From NCBI GenBank assembly GCA_900316955.1, contig ONEX01000004.1:1-64000 (forward strand): a stretch of DNA of 64,000 bases, written 5' to 3'. The DNA is from an uncultured Bacteroidales bacterium (GTDB lineage Bacteria > Bacteroidota > Bacteroidia > Bacteroidales > UBA932). Below, one piece after another: positions 52,295 through 59,637 of the stretch (position 1 is the first letter of the stretch; every line of letters begins with the position of its first letter). Under the pieces are notes generated by a model. It was not told the DNA's origin. It saw only the letters and a list, made by a program, of their open reading frames with translations, and searched no databases. Made by a program: the position numbers and the translations under genes.

Positions 52295-53032
52295 ATGAAA
52301 GGTTTCGAGAATCTAACAGCACATCTCCAGTCGTTCGAGGTGAATCGGAAGGCGACCGTTTTTCCGTCCACAGATGAAAGAGAGGCGTATGCTAATGCAA
52401 TAGCAGACTGTTTTCTGCCTTGCGCCAGGGCTATCCTCTCTGGTCATTTTGTTGTATTTGATGTGGATGGGAAGGCTGTCCGTGAGATATTTCCAACGGC
52501 CATTGAACTATACTACCACGAAGAGAAAGAAGGTGGTTTCAAGGACCCGATCATGTACCATACCAATGACAGGAAGAAGACGGACGGCACGAGCTACTTT
52601 GCGACTAGAGAGATCGATAAGGTCCCCTATTTCCCAATAGGCAGCATGAATCCCCACACTTCCGGTATCGATATCACCTTTGAGAATCCGGATGAGCAGT
52701 ACCGGGCTTCCTTCCTCATCCGGGAATATGGCATCAGCTTCAATGGCGGCCCCTTGATCCCAATAAAGAACTCGACCGACATTTACGATGACATGCTGAT
52801 TTATGGTATTCCATTCGGAGATGCTGACTGGATTGAGTGGGTCGACGGCAAGAGCCCTGATACGCTCAATCTCGTCCGTGGATGGAGAAGAAACGTGGCT
52901 CAATACGAGGAGAAAGCACCTGGTGTATGGGTTAAGAAAGAAGCTCCGAGAGGGAAGAACAGTTTCACCATCGGTAAATTCACTTATGCCAAGTGTCCCT
53001 TTGATTGGCAGTTTAGGGTCAAATTATGGTAG
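52295..53032 (+). CDS. Conserved protein of unknown function
   Basis: A 245-aa cytoplasmic protein starting 5 bases after the deiminase gene. Recognisable features are YHTNDRKKTDGTSYFATREI, GSMNPHTSGIDITFENPDEQ, FLIREYG and several aromatic residues (DWIEWVDGKSPD). The regular pattern looks like a beta-barrel nucleotide- or base-binding fold, but I cannot assign a family. Possibly cotranscribed with the Sel1 and deiminase genes. Confidence 0.6.
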   Translation: MKGFENLTAHLQSFEVNRKATVFPSTDEREAYANAIADCFLPCARAILSGHFVVFDVDGKAVREIFPTAIELYYHEEKEGGFKDPIMYHTNDRKKTDGTSYFATREIDKVPYFPIGSMNPHTSGIDITFENPDEQYRASFLIREYGISFNGGPLIPIKNSTDIYDDMLIYGIPFGDADWIEWVDGKSPDTLNLVRGWRRNVAQYEEKAPGVWVKKEAPRGKNSFTIGKFTYAKCPFDWQFRVKLW

Positions 53033-53089
53033 GCAAGTATCCCGTTATAACGGCTATCCGCAATATGAGGTTGGATTTTGTGGATTCAC

Positions 53090-53120
53090 TTGCTAATGAC
53101 CTATTATTCTCTTATCTTTG
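53090..53120 (+). promoter_or_regulatory. Promoter of the Phd/YoeB pair
   Basis: TTG (53090-53092), 20 bases, TATCTTTG (53113-53120); the start ATG (53148) is 27 bases downstream. The ATG at 53118 overlaps the -7 box and is rejected as start. Confidence 0.7.
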
Positions 53121-53147
53121 CATGTACATAATTACGTACAGAAAAAA

Positions 53148-53399
53148 ATGAAAACAACCAGCGTATCAGATTTCAGGACCAACATGAAACGGTATTTGGA
53201 CGCCGTCATATTTGACTCGGACTGCGTCGTCATCAACCGTGGCAACACCGGAGCCGTGCTCATCTCCCTGGAAGAATACAACTCCATCAAAGGGACGGAA
53301 GCCATCCTTGCATCCGAGAGGATGGCGAGTTCCATCCGTACCGGCCTGGAGGATATCGCCCGCAGCGAGGTCGAAGAAATAGACATCGACGCCCTATGA
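53148..53399 (+). CDS. Phd/YefM-type antitoxin
   Basis: An 83-aa antitoxin: MKTTSVSDFRTNMKRYLDAV, DCVVINRGNTGAVLISLEEY and NSIKGTEAILASERM are the Phd/YefM N-terminal DNA-binding fold followed by the toxin-binding tail. It overlaps the next gene by four bases (ATGA). It should neutralise the YoeB-like domain and repress the operon. Confidence 0.88.
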   Translation: MKTTSVSDFRTNMKRYLDAVIFDSDCVVINRGNTGAVLISLEEYNSIKGTEAILASERMASSIRTGLEDIARSEVEEIDIDAL

Positions 53400-54130
53400 A
53401 ACTGCTTTGGACAAAGAGCGCGAAAGAGTCTTACGGGCTTCTCAAGACGGACGCCCCCGACGTGGCGGAAAAGGTCAAGTCAATCCTGAAAGACACGGCA
53501 ACGCATCCCGAAACGGGATTCGGTTCCCCCACAAAACTCGAAAGGGACTATTCCGGCCTCTGGCAACGGACATACGCCCCCGGTCAGGTCATCATTTATT
53601 CCTTCGATGAAGACGCCGTTACAATCGTCTCCATCGGGGCAAGGGAAACCGCCCTCCAGCATGTCCACCTGGAATCCTATTCCAAGCAGGATGAGCAGTC
53701 CGTCATGGGACAGATGGCCGCCAACAGAGGAAAAGACGGAGAACCCAAGGTAGGCATCTTCTGGTACAACCGAGCGACGAACCAACTGTTCGGAGTCATA
53801 TCCCACCGGGTGAGTGACTACACCAAAGCCAACGCCTCGGATGGGAGAATCACCTGCTCCGAAATGCACGAGGATGTCTGGAAAAAGGAGTTCTACAAGC
53901 AACGATACCAACACGGTGGCCAAGGCCCGTTCATCGGTGCCTACCAGGACAAGCCACGCGGCCGTGTGTTCTACCATATGGATGACGGGACCTATGAAGT
54001 GGCCGTAGGAAAATGGATAGAGGAATACCCCCAGGCTTATGAGCTGATTCTGAAAGAATTCAACCTGCCGCCAGAGAAAACGAAAGCCATGTACGCCGTC
54101 CATTGGGACATAGGTCACTCATGGCGTTAA
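53396..54130 (+). CDS. YoeB-like toxin fused to a C-terminal Bacteroidetes domain
   Basis: A 244-aa fusion. Residues 1-85 are YoeB/RelE-like (LLWTKSAKESYGLLKTDAPD, RDYSGLWQRTYAPG). In YoeB the active site includes the Arg before LVY and a terminal His-Tyr; here the corresponding stretches are GQVIIYSF and VTIVSIGARETAL, so these residues are missing. Residues ~95-244 (KVGIFWYNRATNQLFGVISH, PRGRVFYHMDDGTYEVAVGK, HWDIGHSW) form a domain I know from stand-alone Bacteroidetes proteins of unknown function. The toxin part may be inactive or altered; the antitoxin gene is intact. Confidence 0.75.
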   Translation: MKLLWTKSAKESYGLLKTDAPDVAEKVKSILKDTATHPETGFGSPTKLERDYSGLWQRTYAPGQVIIYSFDEDAVTIVSIGARETALQHVHLESYSKQDEQSVMGQMAANRGKDGEPKVGIFWYNRATNQLFGVISHRVSDYTKANASDGRITCSEMHEDVWKKEFYKQRYQHGGQGPFIGAYQDKPRGRVFYHMDDGTYEVAVGKWIEEYPQAYELILKEFNLPPEKTKAMYAVHWDIGHSWR

Positions 54131-54168
54131 CCCTATTTCCAACCACATATTGCGGATAGCCCATAAAT

Positions 54169-54870
54169 ATGAAAAAGGTCTTACAATACACCCTCCTGCT
54201 GATCCTCGCCATTGTTTCGTTTTCCGCCTGCAAATCAAAGGAGCAGAAAGCTGCTGCATTAATCAAGGATTACATGTTCAAGAATCTCTTTGATTATGAG
54301 AGTTACGAACCCATAGAGACATCTATAGATAGCGCTTATAACCAGCCTATGATGAATAGTCAGATTCTTGCTCTTGCTTTAGATTCGGTAGAAAAAGAGA
54401 AAGAAGCAGAAGAGCATCATGAAGAATATGAAGACGCTTCTCGTACTATGGATATTTGGAGCGGCGGTTGGTCTTCATCCAGCACAAGGGAATATAATAA
54501 AGCGCGTAAGAAAGCAATAGAAGAGCTCATTGCCTCGGTTGAAGGCACTCGGGCATCTGTCAGAAACTTGAAGCAGATCAAATCAATGGTCGATACGCTT
54601 TCATCCGGATTTATCGGATGGTCTGCCATTCATAGTTTCAGGTGCAATACGCGGGGTGGTAGTAAAACAATCGGGAACTATCTCTTCGTTTTCGATAAGA
54701 GTTTCAAAACCATCATCAATGTATTTGATGCCGATGACGAAGATCTGGTTGCAGCTATAGATAAAATCGGAACAGCCCAGGCTATGACCGATGATCAGTT
54801 TACGGAGTTGGAAGAGCAGTATACTGACTCGATTACCAAGCTACAAGACGGATTAGCCAAAATCAAATAG
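54169..54870 (+). CDS. Lipoprotein of unknown function
   Basis: A 233-aa protein with lipobox (MKKVLQYTLLLILAIVSFSAC) followed by a helical region rich in Glu/Lys/Ser, with EKEKEAEEHHEEYEDA and a small tail VFDADDEDLVAAIDKIGTAQ. Resembles exported cargo proteins of the same element; no catalytic motifs. Followed by a pseudogene region. Confidence 0.7.
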   Translation: MKKVLQYTLLLILAIVSFSACKSKEQKAAALIKDYMFKNLFDYESYEPIETSIDSAYNQPMMNSQILALALDSVEKEKEAEEHHEEYEDASRTMDIWSGGWSSSSTREYNKARKKAIEELIASVEGTRASVRNLKQIKSMVDTLSSGFIGWSAIHSFRCNTRGGSKTIGNYLFVFDKSFKTIINVFDADDEDLVAAIDKIGTAQAMTDDQFTELEEQYTDSITKLQDGLAKIK

Positions 54871-54979
54871 TGGTCTGAGCTTGGGAACAGCAACTCTTCG
54901 GGTCAGGACAATAATAGGGAAAAGAGTTTGATGCTAAAAGATGGAGATTGGGCTTAATCAGATACACAGAACCTAAAGT

Positions 54980-55190
54980 TTCCCACCACTGCTGTTCGAT
55001 GAACCAAGAATCCTCATCCTCGGCACGCTGCCTGGTGGAGAATCCTTAACGCATCAGCAGTATTACTATTCCAATCTCGACCGCATTTGGAAGGTCTTGT
55101 GCCGCAACCGGTGAGCCGCTGCCGATTGGCTATTATCAGAAGAAAGCCCTTCCGGCGAAATGCCACATTCTCGAATCCTTTAACATCTTT
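54980..55190 (+). pseudogene. Decayed DNA glycosylase (Mug-like) fragment
   Basis: Frame 1 reads PPLLFDEPRILILGTLPGGE, then YYYSNLDRIWKVL, matching the opening of the DNA glycosylase at 7944; then after a frameshift near 55095 the sequence TGEPLPIGYYQKKALPAKC continues the same family. The 3' part is lost. It has no start codon in frame. The region 54871-54979 before it holds no recognisable gene. Confidence 0.7.
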
Positions 55191-55280
55191 TACCAAATTC
55201 CGTTTGGCCGTCTCAAAAGGACAGAGAATCACTACCGAAAACCTGCTTGATCAAAGGTGCGAAAGCATTGTTTTTATCGT

Positions 55281-55311
55281 TTGATTCTTTATCAGAGAAT
55301 CGTTATTTTTG
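55281..55311 (+). promoter_or_regulatory. Promoter for a possible small RNA
   Basis: TTTG (TTG at 55281-55283), 20 bases, TATTTTTG (55304-55311), pointing to a terminator 60 bases downstream with no coding gene in between. Confidence 0.55.
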
Positions 55312-55317
55312 CCATAC

Positions 55318-55398
55318 AGGAACGCGTGCAGGACATTCCTGCCCGTGCTTTGGGAAAAACCGGACACTGGCGGTCAGCCTTCTGGCTGGCCGCCTTTT
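55318..55398 (+). ncRNA. Candidate small RNA of about 80 nt
   Basis: Bounded by a well-spaced promoter and the perfect terminator hairpin at 55369-55398. Inside is a second hairpin, GCAGG-ACATT-CCTGC. The next genes downstream are on the opposite strand, so it is not a leader. No RNA family recognised. Confidence 0.4.
55369..55398 (+). terminator. Intrinsic terminator
   Basis: GGCGGTCAGCC (55369-55379) pairs over 11 positions (one G-T) with GGCTGGCCGCC (55384-55394), loop TTCT, then TTTT. One of the strongest hairpins in the window. Confidence 0.75.
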
Positions 55399-55416
55399 AT
55401 GTCCAAGCTCATGTGA

Positions 55417-55872
55417 TTATTTCGGCGCGATTCTTTCGAGGTCATATGCCATCCGGCATGCCTCGTAATGGACGAATCTCTGAAGGATGTTCTCGTCCTG
55501 AAGTTTTGCCATTTCGGCATTCAATTCCGGGTCATTCCTGTAGTTCCGACGGAAGGAGGAGCCGTCGGTTGCGATGGCGAGTAGGGCGGCAACGGCGACA
55601 AGGGCATACAGCCTGCGGCTCCAACCGAATCTATGGATGAGGAACCGTATGATGAAGTAAGGGACGAGGATCTTGACCGCCAAGATAGCGATCCTGACTA
55701 GTACATAGATGACTATGCCGGCTATGGTCAAGGCGCTGCCTATTTCCTGTGATTTCCATACGTCCCATTCTCCAATCGTGGCGGGTATGACCAAGAGGGC
55801 CATCACAGCCACGATAATCAGACAGACCTCAAGGATTTCCTTCGGAGATAGAATATACCAGACTCTCCTCAT
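55417..55872 (-). CDS. Small membrane protein of unknown function
   Basis: A 151-aa protein with three or four hydrophobic segments (ILEVCLIIVAVMALLVIPA, GSALTIAGIVIYVLVRIAIL, LYALVAVAALLAIAT) and a charged C-terminal tail. No family recognised. It is downstream of the 55907 lipoprotein gene in the same direction (34 bases between). Confidence 0.6.
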   Translation of the reverse strand: MRRVWYILSPKEILEVCLIIVAVMALLVIPATIGEWDVWKSQEIGSALTIAGIVIYVLVRIAILAVKILVPYFIIRFLIHRFGWSRRLYALVAVAALLAIATDGSSFRRNYRNDPELNAEMAKLQDENILQRFVHYEACRMAYDLERIAPK

Positions 55873-55906
55873 ACCCCTTATCAGATTCTTGACTGAATTG
55901 GTATCC

Positions 55907-56344
55907 TTACTTCTTCCTCGCCGTTACCTTTCCGACTTTTTCATACGAGAAAGGATAGCCGTTCTTCAGGGCCGTCCCAGAGCGTCTATATGTGAGATTC
56001 AGATCCTTGCCCGTGAACATCGCTGCTCCGAAATAGTACGACGTATCGAAAATGTCATCCTTCGACTTATAGTCGACAAAGTTCAACATCCCGGCGTTGA
56101 CTATCCCGGTCGCGTTGAAGGCACCTTCCACCTTGACTCCGTTCGAGCCCGTCTTGGTGATGGTGAAACTCCCGGTCCCGGTCCCCTCGGTGTTGTCGAG
56201 GCCCCATTTCTCCGTGTAGGTTTCCGTGTAGGTGTAGCTTCCGACAAATTCGTCGGCCGGATCAGAATTGTTTTGGGAAGGATTGTCCTTTCCACAGGCG
56301 ATGGACATGGCGGCAATCAGAGAAATCCAGATGTACTTTTTCAT
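55907..56344 (-). CDS. Small lipoprotein
   Basis: A 145-aa protein with lipobox (MKKYIWISLIAAMSIACGKD) and a beta-rich C-terminal part (GSYTYTETYTEKWGLDNTEG, GSFTITKTGSNGVKVEGAFN) resembling small lipocalin-like lipoproteins of Bacteroidetes. The start is the ATG at 56344; the longer frame to 56512 runs into a repeat module. Confidence 0.7.
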   Translation of the reverse strand: MKKYIWISLIAAMSIACGKDNPSQNNSDPADEFVGSYTYTETYTEKWGLDNTEGTGTGSFTITKTGSNGVKVEGAFNATGIVNAGMLNFVDYKSKDDIFDTSYYFGAAMFTGKDLNLTYRRSGTALKNGYPFSYEKVGKVTARKK

Positions 56345-56380
56345 AAAACCAAAGGTCACCCGCCCCGCGGTGGAATAATG

Positions 56381-56873
56381 CACAAAACAAAAGTGTGGAG
56401 CCGTTTCGCACCATCGGTTCGAGGTTCTGGAGGACCTTGAGAAATGGAACGACTGTACTCCACACTCGACCGATATGAAGTACAGCCTGGAGAGGGCAGA
56501 CAACAATACCAAAGCCGAGCGCAGTGTCTTTGTCGTTGCCCTCTCTTAATTTTCCAGATTCCGAACCAGGCAACGCGAAAACACTTTCGCTGATATGTAT
56601 GGCTGGTGAAACAGCCTTGACAAAGATAGAATTTTTTTTGATTATTCTTGTTATCTTTGCAATGCCGCTATGCGGTGACATATTGCTTGCCTAGTCCAGG
56701 GCACAAAATCTGGTAAATTTTACGTTGGACATGGCGGCGTCATTCTTTGTGTCGGCAAGAGCCTTGCGTTAAGTAAGGCTCTTCCTGATAACGAGTGTGG
56801 AGCTGTTCGTGGACGTTTCGGTTTACCAGAGCCGGTGCCCCCAGGAGCAAGAACTCCACACTTTTGTTTTGTG
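56381..56873. repeat. Inverted pair of related modules
   Basis: The 20-bp arm at 56381-56400 (CACAAAACAAAAGTGTGGAG) is the exact reverse complement of 56854-56873. A second, inner pair, CTCCACACTCG (56458-56468) and CGAGTGTGGAG (56792-56802), is also exact. Each module has the same ends (CAAAAGTGTGGAG ... CTCCACACTCG) around a different middle of about 50-57 bases. Between them (56469-56791) there is only a -7-like TATCTTTG at 56653-56660 and no recognised gene. Confidence 0.6.
56653..56660 (+). promoter_or_regulatory. Isolated -7 box (TATCTTTG)
   Basis: A perfect -7 match in the gap between the inverted modules, 260 bases before the gene at 56920. It may drive that gene through a long leader that contains the right-hand module. 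Confidence 0.4.
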
Positions 56874-56919
56874 ACACATTGAAATGACAAAGACCAATTG
56901 ACCCGCAGATAGCCCAACC

Positions 56920-57840
56920 ATGTCGACCACCTATTTCGCAAACGGCAGCAGATTCAATCCGCCGAAAAGAGCCGCACTCCCGATACTCTACGAGATAACC
57001 GGAAAACTGATAGACGCCCGTCCCAAGCCAAGAAACAATGATGATTACTGGCTTATAATCCAGTTGATGACTGATGATGATCTTGTCAGCGTGTATTTCG
57101 CACAAAAAGCCGTTCTGGCTACGGATGTAGACCTCTTGAACTCTTTCTACGGGAGAGTTGTCACTCTCCGCAGCAAAAGTGGGAATCCCGAGATAAGCAC
57201 GATCAGTGTCAAGTCGGAAGAATCCCTCCGGTCCAGGCTGCTGGACGGAGTCATCGCCAACCAATACAAGATGGAAGACCTCCCCGCCCTCATCGCGTTT
57301 TCCAGGGGAGATGACAGCATGTTCGAGAAGTGGCAGCTGTTCAAGCAACAGATCGACCAAGAAGGGGTTGCCAAGGCCAAGGAAGAGCTCGGCGAGAAAA
57401 ACACAAAACTACAAGGCGCCATAGATCGGGAATGGGGAAAATGGTATGAACTGAATGCCATCCATCAGGAGGTCTTCGAGAAGCAGCAGGAACTGCTCAG
57501 GGAGCTGGAAGACGCATTGGTCCTGATGCAGGGGGAAGACCACCCCCAGGGAACCGGCCGTTCCGGATTGAACGGCGTAGGCACGGAGAACCTCGTCAGC
57601 ATCGACACCGGCTACAACAACCTGCTGGATGCTATCGAGAAGTTCCGGCCGCAGAAAGGGATCTTCGTCATCTGCGGCGATGAGATCCACAAGATCCACC
57701 ACGCCTACCTCGAGGACAAAGGCCGCGTCTTCCTCCTCGGCTCCACCCAGGAGTTCAATCGAAGGGGTCGTGAAGCATCACGAGAGATTGTCGACAGAAT
57801 CCTCCATCTGCTCTACCCGGAATACCACCCGGAGAAGTGA
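56920..57840 (+). CDS. Coiled-coil protein of unknown function
   Basis: A 306-aa protein. The N-terminal ~100 residues look like a small beta-domain (LPILYEITGKLIDARPKPRN, LVSVYFAQKAVLATDV), then about 125-200 is a long helix (DQEGVAKAKEELGEKNTKLQ, EVFEKQQELLRELEDALVLM), then an alpha/beta C-terminal part (GIFVICGDEIHKIHHAYLED, RVFLLGSTQEFNRRGREASR). I recognise no family. It ends at a terminator. Confidence 0.6.
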   Translation: MSTTYFANGSRFNPPKRAALPILYEITGKLIDARPKPRNNDDYWLIIQLMTDDDLVSVYFAQKAVLATDVDLLNSFYGRVVTLRSKSGNPEISTISVKSEESLRSRLLDGVIANQYKMEDLPALIAFSRGDDSMFEKWQLFKQQIDQEGVAKAKEELGEKNTKLQGAIDREWGKWYELNAIHQEVFEKQQELLRELEDALVLMQGEDHPQGTGRSGLNGVGTENLVSIDTGYNNLLDAIEKFRPQKGIFVICGDEIHKIHHAYLEDKGRVFLLGSTQEFNRRGREASREIVDRILHLLYPEYHPEK

Positions 57841-57851
57841 CTAGGGACACG

Positions 57852-57879
57852 GCGGGAATCCTACGGGGTTCCCGCTTTT
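57852..57879 (+). terminator. Intrinsic terminator after the 56920 gene
   Basis: GCGGGAA (57852-57858) pairs with TTCCCGC (57869-57875), followed by TTTT. Confidence 0.65.
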
Positions 57880-57991
57880 GTTGTCCTTCAAGAAAGCCCG
57901 CGTTTTGTTGTACTTTTAATTTGTAAAAGTTAATGGGAAACACCATATTTGTGTAGTAGCTAGAATCAAAGAATATATAAATTATTTAATC

Positions 57992-58504
57992 ATGGCTCGC
58001 TTTAACAATCCTGAATTTTATAGAAAATTCGAAGACGCCGTATTTAAAAAAGAGGGAGTGGTTGTTCTTTCTGTCACGTATTTGTCAGATGATGATGTCT
58101 TTAGTTTTGTGTGCGATATTCCTGAAGACCATGATTTCAATATACCTTTCTTTTGGAACTTAATTAAGCTGGAAGGAGGAAAGCTTGTTTTCCATGCTGA
58201 TCGAAGGCAAAGCTTAAAAAAATATGGCTTAGAAGAGAATAAACCATTTGTAGAAAGAGCCTTAACAGTTATTGAGCACCTTCATGGTCCGCAGATATCA
58301 ATCTTTCAGCATGACCTTCAATATAATTCTGAGAATCGACCGATTCTAAAAGTTTGGGCCGATGTCAGGGAAGGACAATCATTTTGTAATTTTCCTCGAG
58401 TTGAAATTGATTTCATACATTGGGGGCACTTCCAATTCGAAGTGTCAGAAGATGACTTGGAGCGGCTCGAAAACCGAGACCCCTACGACTTTGATGATTT
58501 ATAA
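57992..58504 (+). CDS. Protein of unknown function, low G+C
   Basis: A 170-aa acidic protein (KFEDAVFKKEGVVVLSVTYL, DVFSFVCDIPEDHDF, EIDFIHWGHFQFEVSEDDLE). No signal peptide, no recognised motif. Markedly A+T-rich, unlike the flanking mobilization genes, so probably acquired separately. Confidence 0.5.
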   Translation: MARFNNPEFYRKFEDAVFKKEGVVVLSVTYLSDDDVFSFVCDIPEDHDFNIPFFWNLIKLEGGKLVFHADRRQSLKKYGLEENKPFVERALTVIEHLHGPQISIFQHDLQYNSENRPILKVWADVREGQSFCNFPRVEIDFIHWGHFQFEVSEDDLERLENRDPYDFDDL

Positions 58505-58586
58505 GGTTTACGATAATACCTCATATAAAGAATAGAATCACCTTTTGAAAAATAATTAAGAACGCATATCTTATTTCCTGCCGAGT

Positions 58587-59012
58587 ATGAACATTAATCG
58601 CTTTGCGACCGTACTAATAGGAGTCTTTATTTCGCTGTGTGCTTTTGGGCAACCTTCAGGCAAATACGCAGCCATTGTAGATGTGAAAACATATGTTGAT
58701 GAACACTTTAACGTTTACTATAGTCTTTGCATACGCAATAAAACCAACAAAGATATAACATCAGTAAAGTATGAAATCGGGTTTAGAGACCCGTATAAGC
58801 CCTTTAATATTGTGGAAGCAGAGTTTCGGGAAGTGACAACCCAAGTGCTAATACCGAGAGGCGAAAAAAAGTTTACAGAGTACGAGATGGTGATACCCAA
58901 ACATGGCCAATATGTTATGTATATTGCGTCAATTAATGCGATTCGCTTTTCTGATGGCACAATGATTCAAGCTAGGTTTGACGGGGATTTTGGTCATTAT
59001 TGGCCAGATTAA
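58587..59012 (+). CDS. Exported protein of unknown function
   Basis: A 141-aa protein with signal peptide (MNINRFATVLIGVFISLCAF ending in GQPSG). The body is an Ig-like/FxLYD-type beta-sandwich (YSLCIRNKTNKDITSVKYEI, EVTTQVLIPRGEKKFTEYEM), typical of secreted domains that recognise ligands. Low G+C, follows the 57992 gene in the same direction. Confidence 0.6.
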   Translation: MNINRFATVLIGVFISLCAFGQPSGKYAAIVDVKTYVDEHFNVYYSLCIRNKTNKDITSVKYEIGFRDPYKPFNIVEAEFREVTTQVLIPRGEKKFTEYEMVIPKHGQYVMYIASINAIRFSDGTMIQARFDGDFGHYWPD

Positions 59013-59023
59013 TTTGAGGGGTA

Positions 59024-59420
59024 ACAAAACCGTCATTTACGCCCGTGTCTCCAGAACTGGAGACAGGCAGAGCACAGCGCGCTAGGTGGCGGATCTGAAG
59101 AGGTACGCCGAGGCCTCCGGTATGGAGGTCGTCGCGGTCTACGAGGAGAAGGCCTCCGGAGCGAAGAGGGAACGCGAGCAGTTGGCCGCGTGCAGGGCGT
59201 TCCTACTGGGAGGCAGGGCGCAGCACCTCCTGGTAACCGAGCTGTCCCGGCTGGGCCGCAGCCTCAAGCAGGTCCTCGAGGCCGTGGACGAACACCGGTC
59301 GGCGTCAACATCTATTTCCACGCCCTGGGGCTGAGCACCATCGCCGAGGGGAAGCCGTATGCGACTGTGAAGGCGGTGGTGTCGATGTTCGGCGTTCCCG
59401 ACGATAGTGAGCCGATCCTC
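59024..59420 (+). pseudogene. Broken serine resolvase
   Basis: Frame 1 reads NKTVIYARVSRTGDRQSTAR then an in-frame stop (TAG where CAG would be expected), then VADLKRYAEASGMEVVAVYE, LLVTELSRLGRSLKQVLEAV; after EHR a one-base shift moves to the frame GVNIYFHALGLSTIAEGKPY. No start codon. It is the catalytic domain of a serine recombinase (Ser in ARVSR), inactivated twice. Confidence 0.75.
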
Positions 59421-59497
59421 GGTTTTGGAGCAAGGGGCAGCCGTGGAGTGGGGAGCGAGAGTGCGGCCTCTCTTCGAAGACCGTCACAAAGGTCAGG

Positions 59498-59518
59498 AAC
59501 GCCCTGAAATAGGGCGTT
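59498..59518. repeat. 8-bp perfect hairpin
   Basis: AACGCCCT (59498-59505), loop GAAAT, AGGGCGTT (59511-59518). The T-run is short, so termination is possible but not clear. Part of the 625-base gene-poor stretch 59013-59637. Confidence 0.45.
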
Positions 59519-59527
59519 TCTGCATCG

Positions 59528-59583
59528 TGAGAATCGCTCAAGGGCGTGGAATTGTACAGCCATCGCCAAATACGCGATTCTCA
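59528..59583. repeat. 10-bp perfect inverted repeat near resolvase remnant
   Basis: TGAGAATCGC (59528-59537) and GCGATTCTCA (59574-59583), separated by 36 bases. Possible remnant recombination or res-type site, because it lies just past the broken resolvase. Confidence 0.4.
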
Positions 59584-59637
59584 GCGACTTGAGTAGTCCG
59601 TAATAGCCCCACCGAAGTCCGCTTTGTGGTGTTGTGA

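Noticed and set aside
53118-53147. Upstream ATG as start of the antitoxin
   Set aside because: It overlaps the promoter -7 box (53113-53120); the ATG at 53148 matches the usual Phd start.
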